Shown: positions 46,720 to 55,508 of the stretch, in pieces | How the letters are laid out: each line of letters opens with the position of its first letter | Numbering within the stretch: position 1 is the stretch's first letter | Assembly (NCBI RefSeq): GCF_004136015.1 | Contig: NZ_CP024866.1 | Span: forward strand, 114,479 to 178,478 | Length of the DNA stretch: 64,000 bases | Reading direction: 5' to 3' | Source: Pseudomonas sp. ACM7 | Lineage (GTDB): Bacteria; Pseudomonadota; Gammaproteobacteria; Pseudomonadales; Pseudomonadaceae | Translations under genes and position numbers: made by a program | The notes under the pieces: generated by a model | The model's database searches: none | Told to the model about the DNA's origin: nothing | What the model saw: the letters and a program-made list of their open reading frames with translations, nothing else

Positions 46720-47658
46720 ATGACTTCCGTGGCATTTGTAGTGTTTGAAGGGTTCCAGTCCATGGCGCTGGCGGCCATGCCGGTGTTCGAGTACGCCAAC
46801 TTCAGCGCCGGCGAGGCGCTTTATGACGTCAGCGTATTGTCCGAAGACGGCCGCACATTACGCGCTTCCGGTGGGCTGAGCGTCGGCACCGAGGCCTTTG
46901 GTGAGCGGGTGTTCGATACGGTGATTGTGGTGGGCGGCGATGCCATCCTCGAGCAGGCACCCGAAGGCGTGCTGAGTTACCTGCGCGACAGCGTTAAAAC
47001 CGCACGGCGCACGGCGTCGATCTGCTCCGGAGCGTTCGTCCTGGCCCAGGCCGGTTTACTCGACGGACGGCGCGCCACCACCCACTGGGCTTATGCACGG
47101 GAGCTGCAAGCGCGGTTTCCGTCGATCAAGGTCGAAGAAGACCGCATCTACGTCGTCGACGGTTCGATCTGGACCTCCGCCGGGATGACCGCCGGCATCG
47201 ACCTGGCGCTGGCCATGGTGGAAAAGGATCACGGCGCCGCACTGGCCCGTTCCGTGGCGCAGAAACTGGTGATGTACCACCGCCGCGCAGGCGGCCAGTC
47301 GCAACACTCGGCGCTGCTGGAACTGGAAGCGAAATCCGACCGCATTCAAACAGTCCTCGGCTATGCGCGAGAACACCTCACCGAGACGTTGTCGGTGGAG
47401 CAACTGGCAGACGTCGCGCGCCTCAGCCCTCGGCAGTTCAGCCGAGCCTTCCGGACGGAAACCGGTCAATCACCGGCCAAAGCCATCGAAAACCTGCGCC
47501 TGGAAACGGCGCGGCAGATGCTGGAACGCGGGCGCCTGACCCTCGATCAGATCGCCGAAGAATCCGGCTTCAGCGACTGCCGCCGCATGCGCGAAGCCTT
47601 CCTTCGGGCGTTCGGACAGCCGCCGCAGGTGATTCGGCGTAATGCCAGGGCCCTGTAG
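46720..47658 (+). CDS. GlxA-family transcriptional regulator (DJ-1/PfpI plus AraC domains)
   Basis: 312 residues. DJ-1/PfpI-like domain: VVFEGFQSMALAAMPVFE, TVIVVGGDAI, and the nucleophile-elbow motif ASICSGAFVLAQAGLLDGRRATTHW (Cys present). AraC domain: LSVEQLADVARLSPRQFSRAF and LDQIAEESGFSDCRRMREAFLRAFGQ. Divergent from an SDR gene that is the likely target. Its TAG stop lies within a REP repeat. Confidence 0.9.
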   Translation: MTSVAFVVFEGFQSMALAAMPVFEYANFSAGEALYDVSVLSEDGRTLRASGGLSVGTEAFGERVFDTVIVVGGDAILEQAPEGVLSYLRDSVKTARRTASICSGAFVLAQAGLLDGRRATTHWAYARELQARFPSIKVEEDRIYVVDGSIWTSAGMTAGIDLALAMVEKDHGAALARSVAQKLVMYHRRAGGQSQHSALLELEAKSDRIQTVLGYAREHLTETLSVEQLADVARLSPRQFSRAFRTETGQSPAKAIENLRLETARQMLERGRLTLDQIAEESGFSDCRRMREAFLRAFGQPPQVIRRNARAL

Positions 47659-47752
47659 GAGCTGCCGAAGGTTCGGGCCGCGTTCGGACGATCTTTTGAT
47701 CTTGTTTTTAAAAGCGAAGATCAAAAGATCGCAGCCTGCGGCAGCTCCTACA
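47654..47752. repeat. REP/REPIN-type inverted repeat (type A), left arm interrupted
   Basis: CTGTAGGAGCTGCCGAAGG...GATCTTTTGATCTT faces GAAGATCAAAAGATCGCAGCCTGCGGCAGCTCCTACA. The left arm has about 20 extra bases (TTCGGGCCGCGTTCGGAC). It begins inside the end of the regulator gene. Confidence 0.8.
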
Positions 47753-47786
47753 ATGAACGGTGTCAGGTCCGTTTGTGGAGGTGCAG

Positions 47787-48446
47787 ATGAAAATCTCGGC
47801 CAAACTGGCGTTTTTCGCCGTTGTTTCCACCCTCGCCTACCTTGGGCTCGCGGTGTGGGGGCTTGGCGGATTATCGGCGTTTTTCTCTCATGCACCGCTG
47901 GTGGTCATTGCGCTTGCCACTTTGGTGATGGCCATCGCGTCCTTGTTCACCGAGGTCAACCTGAGTTCCGGCGAACGTGAAGACCGGGCCAATCGCTGGG
48001 TGCTGCCGGCGTTCGGGGTGATCGGTTTATTGAGCGGGTACCTGCCGGCCTATACCGACCGAATCGATTTCTGGACCTTTGGTGACGAAGGTGTGCGCTG
48101 GCTCGGGGCATTACTGTTCATCATCGGCGGCACGCTGCGGCTGTGGCCGGTGTTTGTGCTGGGCAAGCGTTTCAGCGGACTGGTGGCGATTCAGCCGGGG
48201 CACACGCTGGTCACCGACGGGATTTATCGCACCTTGCGCAACCCCAGTTATCTGGGGCTGATGATCACTGCAGTGGGCTGGGCACTGGCCTTTCGCTCCG
48301 GCGTTGGCCTGTTGCTGGCCGCGGTGACGCTGATCCCGCTGATCGCCCGCATTCACGCCGAAGAAGGGCTGTTAAGGGCGCAGTTCGGCAGTGAATACGA
48401 GGCTTATTGCGCCCGCAGTTGGCGGTTGATTCCCGGGGTTTACTGA
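47787..48446 (+). CDS. Isoprenylcysteine carboxyl methyltransferase-family membrane protein
   Basis: 219 residues with about five membrane helices. The C-terminal ICMT/PEMT-type signature is visible: HTLVTDGIYRTLRNPSYLGL, LIPLIARIHAEEGLLRAQFG and EYEAYCARSWRLIPG. Bacterial members methylate unknown membrane-associated substrates using SAM. GGAGG lies before the ATG at 47787. Flanked by REP repeats on both sides. Confidence 0.85.
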   Translation: MKISAKLAFFAVVSTLAYLGLAVWGLGGLSAFFSHAPLVVIALATLVMAIASLFTEVNLSSGEREDRANRWVLPAFGVIGLLSGYLPAYTDRIDFWTFGDEGVRWLGALLFIIGGTLRLWPVFVLGKRFSGLVAIQPGHTLVTDGIYRTLRNPSYLGLMITAVGWALAFRSGVGLLLAAVTLIPLIARIHAEEGLLRAQFGSEYEAYCARSWRLIPGVY

Positions 48447-48459
48447 AACAACACAACCC

Positions 48460-48554
48460 TAATGTGGGAGCGAGCTTGCTCGCGAATGCGGTGTGTCATT
48501 CGCCATCGATGTGCCGGACACACCGCTTTCGCGAGCAAGCCCGCTCCCACATTA
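48460..48554. repeat. REP/REPIN-type inverted repeat (type B)
   Basis: TAATGTGGGAGCGAGCTTGCTCGCGAA and TTCGCGAGCAAGCCCGCTCCCACATTA with a 41 bp spacer. The last three bases form the stop codon of the HAD phosphatase gene. Confidence 0.88.
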
Positions 48555-49220
48555 GATTTTCTGTAGGCGGACATGTCCCTCAGGGTCTACTAGCGCGACG
48601 ACCGAGTCGTAGCTGGCCAATGTGGCATGCGGGGTCTGGAGCGGATGGTCGTGGGTCGCGGTCACCACGATAAGGCCCGCGCCCGCTGCCTCGGCGGCGA
48701 GAATGCCCACGGTGGCGTCTTCGAAAATCAGGCAATCGGCCGGTTCAACACCCAAGCGTTTGGCCGCCAGTCGATAGCCCGCAGGATCGGGTTTTCCGGC
48801 GCTGACGTCTTCGGCAGTGACCATCACCAAAGGCTGCGCAATACCCGCCGCGGCCATCCGCCGCAGCGCCAATGCCTTCGGCGCCGAGGTGACGATCGCC
48901 CACTGGTTCGCGGGCAGCGACTTCAGAAAGTCTGCCGCGCCAGGCACCTCGATGATCCCCTCGACATCCTCGATTTCCGCCTCGGTGATGAACGCCGCTT
49001 CAGCCTCGGCATCCACCCCGGGCAACGCCAGGCGATTGATGGTGTCGATGGCGCGAACGCCATGGATAGTGGGCAGGAATGAGACGACATCAACGCCGTG
49101 GCGCAAGGCCCAGGCCGCCCAGATCCGCTCGGCAGCGGCGATGGAATTGAGGACGGTGCCGTCCATATCGAACAGAAAAGCGCGGTACGGGGTGTTGAAG
49201 ACAGATTCTTGAGCAGACAA
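48552..49220 (-). CDS. HAD-superfamily phosphatase (sugar-phosphatase-like)
   Basis: 222 residues from a TTG start at 49220 (LSAQESVFNTPYRAF), which has GAGGTAG upstream; no better ATG exists. HAD motifs: FLFDMDGTVLNS (DxD nucleophile and acid), VTSAPKALAL (motif II Ser/Thr), Lys in AGKPDPAGY and IFEDATVGILAA (acidic motif IV). The helical cap domain 1 is of the beta-phosphoglucomutase/DOG phosphatase kind. Likely hydrolyses sugar or polyol phosphates. Confidence 0.85.
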   Translation of the reverse strand: MSAQESVFNTPYRAFLFDMDGTVLNSIAAAERIWAAWALRHGVDVVSFLPTIHGVRAIDTINRLALPGVDAEAEAAFITEAEIEDVEGIIEVPGAADFLKSLPANQWAIVTSAPKALALRRMAAAGIAQPLVMVTAEDVSAGKPDPAGYRLAAKRLGVEPADCLIFEDATVGILAAEAAGAGLIVVTATHDHPLQTPHATLASYDSVVALVDPEGHVRLQKI

Positions 49221-49274
49221 GGGGGAGCTACCTCTCGCAAGTGCCAGGCGGGTTCGCCGAGCAATGTAGCATTT

Positions 49275-49320
49275 GCGAGGAGCTGCCGAACGCGGCCCCA
49301 ACCTTCGGCAACTCCTGCAG
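49275..49320. repeat. Short degenerate REP-like inverted repeat
   Basis: GAGGAGCTGCCGAA and TTCGGCAACTCCTGCAG flank a short spacer: a reduced relative of the type A repeats, upstream of the HAD gene and just beyond the DUF1059 stop. Confidence 0.5.
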
Positions 49321-49332
49321 AGGATTTCCTTG

Positions 49333-49545
49333 CTAAGCGGGACGCGGTGCTTCAACAGGCGGGGTGCCGTCGTGAAACATCGTCTTCAGTTGAGCACGCA
49401 GTTCCGGTGAGTCGATGTGCTTGTGAACACTGACCGCATGCTGTGCGGCGGCTTCGAGCAGTTCGTTTTCAGAGTCTGCGGACAGTGCGACCGAGCATTT
49501 GGCATCGCTTGGAAACTCGCGGCAGTCGATGTATTTACGCGCCAT
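49333..49545 (-). CDS. DUF1059 small protein
   Basis: 70 residues, MARKYIDCREFPSDAKCSVALSADS..., the DUF1059 pattern: YIDCREFPS, CSVALSADSENELLEAAAQHAV and HAVSVHKHIDSPELRAQLKTMF. Two Cys. GGAG precedes the ATG. Function unknown. Confidence 0.88.
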   Translation of the reverse strand: MARKYIDCREFPSDAKCSVALSADSENELLEAAAQHAVSVHKHIDSPELRAQLKTMFHDGTPPVEAPRPA

Positions 49546-49720
49546 GATCTTCTCCTCCCTACGACGAAGGCAGGCCGTGGCCTGCGTGAACGATCACTCG
49601 ACGCGCCATCCCATCCATCAAACACGATTGCAGGTCGCACCGAGTGTGCCGACTCTTGAAGTATAGGCCCGCCACAAGGCGCAACGTGACAGGTTGTAGT
49701 GATCAGATGTGCCGCAGGTT

Positions 49721-50128
49721 CTAAAGGGTACGTTTCGACTTCAAGGCACCTTCCAAACAGTCCAGCAACTGCCCAAGCGCCCACGGTTTCTTGATGAACG
49801 ACACCGAATGCCTGACCCCGGCGCTTTCCGGCGTTTCGAAACCGGACATGATCATGATCGGTTTGTCCGGCCAGCGGTCGCCAAACAGATTGGCCAGGTC
49901 CGCACCATTGAGTTTGCCCGGCATGGTGATGTCCGTGAGCAATAGACGGACGCCGTCCGAGTGCTGCTCCAGATACTTCGACGCGGCATCCGCGCTGGTC
50001 TGAGGTTCAACCACAAAGCCTTCTTCCTGAAGAACTTCACAGAGAAACTCCAGGATCAGCGGGTCGTCCTCAACCACAAGAATCAACCCGCCAGGAAGGA
50101 GCTCACCCGCCGTCGATACTGGACTCAT
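49721..50128 (-). CDS. Stand-alone response regulator receiver protein
   Basis: 135 residues, receiver domain only. Acidic pairs VVEDDPLILEFLCEVL, phospho-acceptor D66 in LLTDITMPGKLNG, and the Lys in FIKKPWALGQLL. No output domain. The GKLNGADLANL segment is typical of single-domain receivers paired with hybrid PAS kinases in Pseudomonas and rhizobia; none is encoded nearby. Start chosen at MSPVSTAG. Confidence 0.85.
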   Translation of the reverse strand: MSPVSTAGELLPGGLILVVEDDPLILEFLCEVLQEEGFVVEPQTSADAASKYLEQHSDGVRLLLTDITMPGKLNGADLANLFGDRWPDKPIMIMSGFETPESAGVRHSVSFIKKPWALGQLLDCLEGALKSKRTL

Positions 50129-50310
50129 GACCGTGACACTCCCTGATTGCATGAATGATTTCGCGCGCTTAAATCCGCCACCTATCAGGTATGAGCAGCG
50201 GACTTCGCGGAAATTCATTTTTGATACAACCGGGCGATTAAATCGGGCGCCATACAGCGGCGTATGGGCGTCTGCAAACCAGGGTCTGGCCTCGAAGGAG
50301 GGTGTTCGGA

Positions 50311-50637
50311 TCAGTACGAAGGAGCCTCTTTTTTCATTGTGTCCTTGGACATCGCGTCCTTCTTCATTCCGTCCTTGCTCATGGCGTCCTTGGACATGTT
50401 GTCTTTCTTCATCGCGTCCTTGGACATGTTGTCTTTCTTCATCGCGTCCTTGCTCATGGAATCCTTGGTCATGGCGTCCTTTTTCATCGTGTCTTTATGC
50501 ATGGCGTCTTTAGACATTGAATCCTTGCTCATGCTGTCGTTGCTCATGCCGTTATTGGTTGTAGCATCGGCGGCAAACACGCTGGCGGTGCCAAACACCA
50601 GGCACATGGACAGTACGGTGGTCGCTAACTTTTTCAT
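50311..50637 (-). CDS. Pentapeptide MXKDX repeat protein
   Basis: 108 residues: signal peptide MKKLATTVLSMCLVFGTASVFA, then about 15 tandem copies of a Met-Ser/Lys-Lys-Asp-x pentapeptide (for example MSKDSMSKDAM, MKKDNMSKDAM), ending EAPSY. This is the MXKDX family, exported, Met- and Lys/Asp-rich, perhaps metal-binding. AGGAG before the ATG. It lies just downstream of the molybdopterin oxidoreductase operon. Confidence 0.92.
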   Translation of the reverse strand: MKKLATTVLSMCLVFGTASVFAADATTNNGMSNDSMSKDSMSKDAMHKDTMKKDAMTKDSMSKDAMKKDNMSKDAMKKDNMSKDAMSKDGMKKDAMSKDTMKKEAPSY

Positions 50638-50708
50638 GATGGAACTCCTTGAAGCACAGGTTGCGAATGAGCGCAGCGGGCGCTACGCAGTGAAGTGGCC
50701 AGGCGCCA

Positions 50709-51494
50709 TCAGCTACCACCGAACCAGTTGTAGCCCTGGTCTTCCCAGTAGCCACCCGGATAGGTGTTGGTGACGAACATCGCCTGAATGTGTTTGGGAT
50801 TCTTGTAGCCCAGCTTGGTGGGCATACGCAGCTTCATCGGGAAGCCGTACTGGCGAGGCAGCACCGCGCCGTCATAGGTCAGCGTCAACAAGGTTTGCGA
50901 ATGCAGCGCGGTGGCCATGTCGATGCTGGTGTAGTAGTCGTCCGCGCATTTGAAGCCGACATATTTGGCATCCGTGTCGGCACCGACCCGCTTCAGGAAG
51001 TCGCTGAACCGTACGCCGCCCCAGCGCCCGATCGCGCTCCAGCCTTCGACGCAGATGTGTCGGGTAATCTGTTCGGTCTGGGCCATGGCACGCAGTTCTT
51101 CCAGGCGCCAGCTGCGCTTGTCGGCGACCATGCCGGTCACTTCCAGTCGATAACTCTCTTCCTCCACCGTCGGCGCCTCGTCGATGCCGTAAAAGGCATT
51201 GAACGGAAACGGCCGGGTGATCATTGACTCGGGATAGGTCGGCGCCAGCGCATTGGGGTTGAACAACCAGCCCTGCACCCGATCGTTGAACCGGGACATG
51301 GAGGACAACGCGGTGTCGACGCTTTCGTTGTCGGTGAGGTTGCAGCCGGACAACATGGCCACGCCGCCGAGTGTCAGGCTGCGCATCAGGAACGAGCGTC
51401 GTGAGCGGTCCTCGATCTGTGGGGCAATGATTTTCCTGGCATCTGTCAGGATGGACGACTCGTCCAGCCCTGAGCCTTGAATGCGCTTTTTCAT
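50709..51494 (-). CDS. Periplasmic molybdopterin-dependent oxidoreductase (sulfite oxidase/MsrP-like fold)
   Basis: 261 residues. An N-terminal twin-arginine signal (RSRRSFLMRSLTLGGVAMLSGC) also resembles a lipobox at the final Cys. The molybdenum ligand Cys is in RHICVEGWSAIG. Further conserved blocks are DKRSWRLEELRAM, FKCADDYYTSIDM and the C-terminal PTKLGYKNPKHI. It probably reduces or oxidises a small substrate in the periplasm, taking electrons from the cytochrome b encoded upstream. ATGA overlap with that gene (51491-51494). Confidence 0.88.
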   Translation of the reverse strand: MKKRIQGSGLDESSILTDARKIIAPQIEDRSRRSFLMRSLTLGGVAMLSGCNLTDNESVDTALSSMSRFNDRVQGWLFNPNALAPTYPESMITRPFPFNAFYGIDEAPTVEEESYRLEVTGMVADKRSWRLEELRAMAQTEQITRHICVEGWSAIGRWGGVRFSDFLKRVGADTDAKYVGFKCADDYYTSIDMATALHSQTLLTLTYDGAVLPRQYGFPMKLRMPTKLGYKNPKHIQAMFVTNTYPGGYWEDQGYNWFGGS

Positions 51495-52111
51495 ACGACC
51501 TCCTTGCGACCGACAATCATGGCCCACAACGTTTTGGGAACCAGCGCGACCATCACCAGATGAACTGCGACAAAGGCCACCAACAGCGACATCGCGATGA
51601 AGTGCACGTGCCGCGCGACTTCGTAACCGCCCAGCAGTTCACGCAACAGCGGAAACTGGACGGACTTCCACAACACCAGACCGGAAATCACCAGCAGCGT
51701 GATGTCGACCATCACGAACAGGTACGCCACCCGTTGCACGTGGTTGTAATGACTCAGATCGGCATGCCCCAACCGCCCTCTCAACGCGGCCCACAGGTCA
51801 TGCAGGACACCTTTAGGCGAAACCGGGAAAAAGCGCCGTTTCAGACGACCACTGACGAGGTTGATGATCAGGTAGACAAGACCGTTGACGGCCAGAAACC
51901 ACATCGCCGCGAAATGCCATTGCAATGCGCCGCCGAGCCATCCACCCAAGGTGATCGTTTTGGGAAAACTGAAGTCGTACAGCGGGGAAGCGTTATAGAT
52001 TCGCCAACCGCTGGTGACCATGACCAGCACCGCCAAGGCGTTCAGCCAATGGGTCAGCCGTAGCCAGCGGGGATGGCTACTGACGGCGGGTGAAGCAGGT
52101 AACTGCGACAT
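51491..52111 (-). CDS. Cytochrome b561-type membrane subunit
   Basis: 206 residues, four membrane helices with haem-ligand His in WLRLTHWLNALAVLVM, ALQWHFAAMWFL, VARHVHFIAMSLL and VAVHLVMVALVPK, a dihaem pattern of the Ni/Fe-hydrogenase cytochrome b / YedZ-like group. It passes electrons between quinol and the molybdopterin subunit. GGGAG before the ATG at 52111. Confidence 0.88.
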   Translation of the reverse strand: MSQLPASPAVSSHPRWLRLTHWLNALAVLVMVTSGWRIYNASPLYDFSFPKTITLGGWLGGALQWHFAAMWFLAVNGLVYLIINLVSGRLKRRFFPVSPKGVLHDLWAALRGRLGHADLSHYNHVQRVAYLFVMVDITLLVISGLVLWKSVQFPLLRELLGGYEVARHVHFIAMSLLVAFVAVHLVMVALVPKTLWAMIVGRKEVV

Positions 52112-52281
52112 GATGGGCTCCCGGCGGTTGATCGTTGGAGCCGAGTATGTGGGCCTACAGATCGCCAAATCCTCACGTAAAGTTAAATTAAACGTGATAA
52201 CTACCCCCCAATAGCCTGTGGGAGCGAGCTTGGCTCAATTGTGGTTAAAATGCCGCCCCAACAAATTGCTGGCCCTGCCCG

Positions 52282-53223
52282 ATGAACGCTGACGCTCTCT
52301 CCACCCTCCACGACCATTTACTGACGGCTCTGGCGGCTGCCCCCGCCGAAACCCGCCGGCTGTTCCACGGCCGTGGCCGGTGCTGGCCGGGGCTGGAGCA
52401 ATTGACTGTCGACTGGTTGCAGGGCGTGGTGCTGGTGTCGCTGTTCAAGGAACCCGACGCGTCGCAGCTGGAAGCGTTGAAACAGAAGCTGATGGATGTC
52501 ACGCACTCGCCTGCGTGGACGCAATCCGGCGCGCACACGCTCCTGCTGCAACATCGCTACCTGCTGCAAAGCACCACCGAGTGGCTTTTGGGGGACGCGA
52601 TCGACGAGATGACGATCACCGAGGGCGGTTTGCATTACCGGGTGGACCTGGGCCGCAAACAGAACACCGGCCTGTTCCTCGACATGCGTTATGGCCGCGA
52701 CTGGGTGCGGGCCAATGCCCAGGGCAAGCGCGTGCTGAATCTGTTCGCCTACACCTGCGGATTCTCGGTAGCGGCCATCGAGGGGGGAGCAACGCACGTG
52801 GTCAATCTGGACATGTCCAGCCCGGCCCTGAGCCGTGGCCGCGACAATCACCGACTCAACGGCCACGACCTGAGCAAGGTGACTTTCCTCGGACATGACC
52901 TGTTCAAGTCCTGGGGCAAGGTGATTGGCAAGGGCCCTTACGACCTGGTGATCATCGACCCGCCGTCCTTTCAGAAAGGCAGTTTTCTGCTGACCAAGGA
53001 CTACCAGCGCGTGCTGCGCCGACTGCCGGAACTGCTCAGCCCACAGGGCACGGTGCTGGCGTGCATGAACGATCCGGCGTTCGGTGCGGACTTCCTCATC
53101 GACGGCGTCACCCGCGAAGCACCGAGCCTGCGTTTCGAGCAACGGCTGGATAATCCACCGGAGTTTCCGGACGCCGATGTTGAATGCGGGTTGAAGGCGC
53201 TGGTGTTCAGGCTGGCTAGCTAA
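52282..53223 (+). CDS. Class I SAM-dependent methyltransferase, RlmI-like
   Basis: 313 residues. C-terminal catalytic domain: GLFLDMRYGRDWVR, motif I VLNLFAYTCGFSVAAIEGGA, NLDMSSPALSRGRDNHRLNG and motif IV IIDPPSFQKGSF, all typical of RlmI/RlmK-type methyltransferases. The N-terminal PUA domain of RlmI is missing and replaced by another 110-residue region. Might methylate RNA. Followed by a REP repeat. Confidence 0.85.
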   Translation: MNADALSTLHDHLLTALAAAPAETRRLFHGRGRCWPGLEQLTVDWLQGVVLVSLFKEPDASQLEALKQKLMDVTHSPAWTQSGAHTLLLQHRYLLQSTTEWLLGDAIDEMTITEGGLHYRVDLGRKQNTGLFLDMRYGRDWVRANAQGKRVLNLFAYTCGFSVAAIEGGATHVVNLDMSSPALSRGRDNHRLNGHDLSKVTFLGHDLFKSWGKVIGKGPYDLVIIDPPSFQKGSFLLTKDYQRVLRRLPELLSPQGTVLACMNDPAFGADFLIDGVTREAPSLRFEQRLDNPPEFPDADVECGLKALVFRLAS

Positions 53224-53225
53224 AA

Positions 53226-53308
53226 ATCAAAAGATCGCAGGCTTCGCCAGCTCCTACGTTGGGATGGCGTACACCCTGTAGAGCTGGCGAAGCCTGCGAT
53301 CTTTTGAT
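53226..53308. repeat. REPIN with perfect 28-bp arms (type A)
   Basis: ATCAAAAGATCGCAGGCTTC...GCTC (53226-53253) and its exact inverse complement (53281-53308), between convergent genes. Confidence 0.88.
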
Positions 53309-53315
53309 GTTGATT

Positions 53316-54089
53316 TCAATGCGGCTGCAACACCAAAGCAAACAACTCACCATGCCCATTCACATTGAGCTTGTGATAGAGATTGCGCCGGTGCACTTTC
53401 ACCGTCTCCGGGGAAATGCCCATCTGCTGGGCGATGGCCTTGCTTGAGAAGCCCTGAAGAATCAGCCGTGCCGTTTCGATTTCCCGCACCGACAGGCGCG
53501 CATCGAAACGATCCAGCAGGGTCGCCAGATCCCCGGCCACCGCTTCGGCGGCCGGTCCTTCCGGCGGCATCAATTGCAGGTGACGGCGCATCGCCGCCAG
53601 CACCCAATCGCGCACGCAAAGCAGGCGCCCCTGTTCCTCAAGCGTGAATCGCGTCGAGCGTCCCAACGACAAACCGAGCACGCCGCCCTCGACGTTGACC
53701 ATGAACTGCAACTCGTCACCGCCCACCACAGTACGGAAATAGCTCAGGTAGTACTCGCTCTGCTGGAACTGGTCGGGGGCCACCGATTCGAGGCTGTGCA
53801 AGCCGTCGACAATGCCGGCACAGGCGGCCTGATAAAACGGATCGAGCAGGTACATGCCGGCGCTGTAATCCGCCAGTTCTTCTTGCTCGGTAGCACCGCC
53901 CTTTGAGTCGAAGTCGATCAGCAGGCGCGGCACCCGCCCGGCCCGCATTACCGCGACCAACGCGTTGTCCATCGGCACCAGCAGCCGCAGCGTGTCGACC
54001 AGCGCACGCCAGAACCCGTCCTGCCCCAAGGCACCAAATACCCGCGCCAACCCTTGGTGCACCGGTAACTCTTTCAACAACGCGTCCAC
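53316..54089 (-). CDS. LuxR-family transcriptional regulator
   Basis: 257 residues. The N-terminal 180 residues are a sensory region without the acyl-homoserine-lactone pocket residues I would expect. The C-terminal GerE/LuxR HTH is LSVREIETARLILQGFSSKAIAQQMGIS followed by ETVKVHRRNLYHKLNV. Divergent from the polyamine-binding protein gene (111 bp), which is its likely target. Confidence 0.88.
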   Translation of the reverse strand: MDALLKELPVHQGLARVFGALGQDGFWRALVDTLRLLVPMDNALVAVMRAGRVPRLLIDFDSKGGATEQEELADYSAGMYLLDPFYQAACAGIVDGLHSLESVAPDQFQQSEYYLSYFRTVVGGDELQFMVNVEGGVLGLSLGRSTRFTLEEQGRLLCVRDWVLAAMRRHLQLMPPEGPAAEAVAGDLATLLDRFDARLSVREIETARLILQGFSSKAIAQQMGISPETVKVHRRNLYHKLNVNGHGELFALVLQPH

Positions 54090-54200
54090 GCCCTACCCCT
54101 TTCGAGTAACCCATGATGGGAATGGGTGAGTCCACTCCCTGCCGATACGCTGCAAGCACCTGATCATCACCGGCCTGCAACAGGCCAGGAGTGCCGCATC

Positions 54201-55304
54201 ATGAGTCGTCACCGCTCGTATATCAATCTTGGACTGGGCACCTGTTTGTCGGTCTCGCTATCGGCGGTTGCCGCCGAGGGCCCGACGGTTCACGTCTACA
54301 ACTGGTATGACTACATTGGCCCTACGACCCTGCGGGATTTCAAGCGTGACACCGGGATTGCGCCGGTCTATGACACCTTCGACAGTGCCGAAGTGCTGGA
54401 GGGCAAATTGCTCACCAGCCGCAGCGGATACGACGTGGTGGTGGCCAGCAACTTCAGCTTGCCGACCCTGATCAAGGCCGGCGCCCTTGCGCCTCTGCCC
54501 CACGCTCAGATGCCGGACTTCAAAAACATGGACGCTGACCTGTTGGCAAAACTAGCCAACAACGACCCGGGCAACCAGTACGCCGTGCCGTATCTGTGGG
54601 GCACCAATGGCATCGGCTACAACATCGACAAGGTCCGCGCCGCGCTGGGCGACAAGGCGCCGGTGGACTCCTGGGACCTGGTGTTCAACGAAGAAAACCT
54701 GGCCAAACTCGGCCAGTGCGGCGTGGCCATGCTCGACTCGCCGGCCGAGATGTTGCCGGTCGCCCTGCACTACCTCGGCCTGCCCCCCAACAGCACCAAC
54801 CCCGAGGACTACAAAAAGGCCGAAGCACTGCTGCTCAAGCTGCGTCCACACATCGCCTACTTCAACTCGTCCAAGTTCATCAGCGACCTGGCCAACGGCA
54901 ACATTTGCGTGGCGGTGGGCTGGTCCGGCGCGATGCTGGAAGCCAAGACCAATGCAGAGCAGGCCAACAATGGGGTGAAAATCGCCTACAGCCTGCCGAA
55001 AGAAGGCGCGCCGGTGTGGTTCGACACCCTGGTGTTGCTCAAGGACGCACCACATCCGGAACAGGGTTTGGCCTTCATCGACTACCTGATGCGTCCCGAC
55101 GTCATAGCGCCGGTCAGTGATCACCTCTCCTACCCCAACGGCAACCGCAGCGCGACGCCACTGGTGGCCGAAGCGACCCGCAACAATCCTGCCGTGTATC
55201 CGTCGGCCGAAGCCATGGCCACGTTATTCACGCTTCAGCCCTTGCCGCCCGCCACCGAGCGCGTGCGGACGCGGATCTGGAGCAAAGTCAAAAACGGTCA
55301 GTGA
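54201..55304 (+). CDS. Polyamine ABC transporter substrate-binding protein (PotF/SpuD family)
   Basis: 367 residues with a signal peptide (MSRHRSYINLGLGTCLSVSLSAVAAE). Conserved features: VHVYNWYDYIGPTTLRDF, VYDTFDSAEVLEGKLLT, YLWGTNGIGYN and the C-terminal YPNGNRSATPLV. AGGAG before the ATG at 54201. No permease or ATPase gene nearby, so it may work with a shared transporter. It is followed by the P1 peptidase gene after a REP repeat, and preceded by the LuxR regulator; such triads suggest uptake and processing of amine-containing peptides or amides, which is inference. Confidence 0.9.
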   Translation: MSRHRSYINLGLGTCLSVSLSAVAAEGPTVHVYNWYDYIGPTTLRDFKRDTGIAPVYDTFDSAEVLEGKLLTSRSGYDVVVASNFSLPTLIKAGALAPLPHAQMPDFKNMDADLLAKLANNDPGNQYAVPYLWGTNGIGYNIDKVRAALGDKAPVDSWDLVFNEENLAKLGQCGVAMLDSPAEMLPVALHYLGLPPNSTNPEDYKKAEALLLKLRPHIAYFNSSKFISDLANGNICVAVGWSGAMLEAKTNAEQANNGVKIAYSLPKEGAPVWFDTLVLLKDAPHPEQGLAFIDYLMRPDVIAPVSDHLSYPNGNRSATPLVAEATRNNPAVYPSAEAMATLFTLQPLPPATERVRTRIWSKVKNGQ

Positions 55305-55316
55305 ACCCGATGGGAT

Positions 55317-55458
55317 CTGTAGCAGCTGTCGAGCTTGCGAGGCTGCGTTCGGCTGCGCAGCAGTCGTAAATTCTGAAATCTCGGTCTACCTGGAACAACG
55401 CACTGCCTGATTTCACGACTGCTTCGCAGCCGAACGCAGGCTTCGCCAGCTGCTACAG
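55317..55458. repeat. REPIN (type A variant) with imperfect arms
   Basis: CTGTAGCAGCTGTCGAGC...GCTGCGTTCGGCTGCG and the inverse CGCAGCCGAACGCAGG...CAGCTGCTACAG. Similar core to the element at 42558-42707. Confidence 0.8.
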
Positions 55459-55508
55459 GGATTGTGTTAGCCAATAATTTTTTGAATGAATTGAAGATGA
55501 GAGAAACG

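Noticed and set aside
50340..50540. Tandem short repeats considered as a CRISPR-like array or minisatellite
   Set aside because: The 15-bp periodicity translates exactly into MXKDX pentapeptides within a gene with a signal peptide.
52216..52233. CTGTGGGAGCGAGCTT upstream of the RlmI-like gene considered as a regulatory site
   Set aside because: It is a single half of the type B REP repeat.
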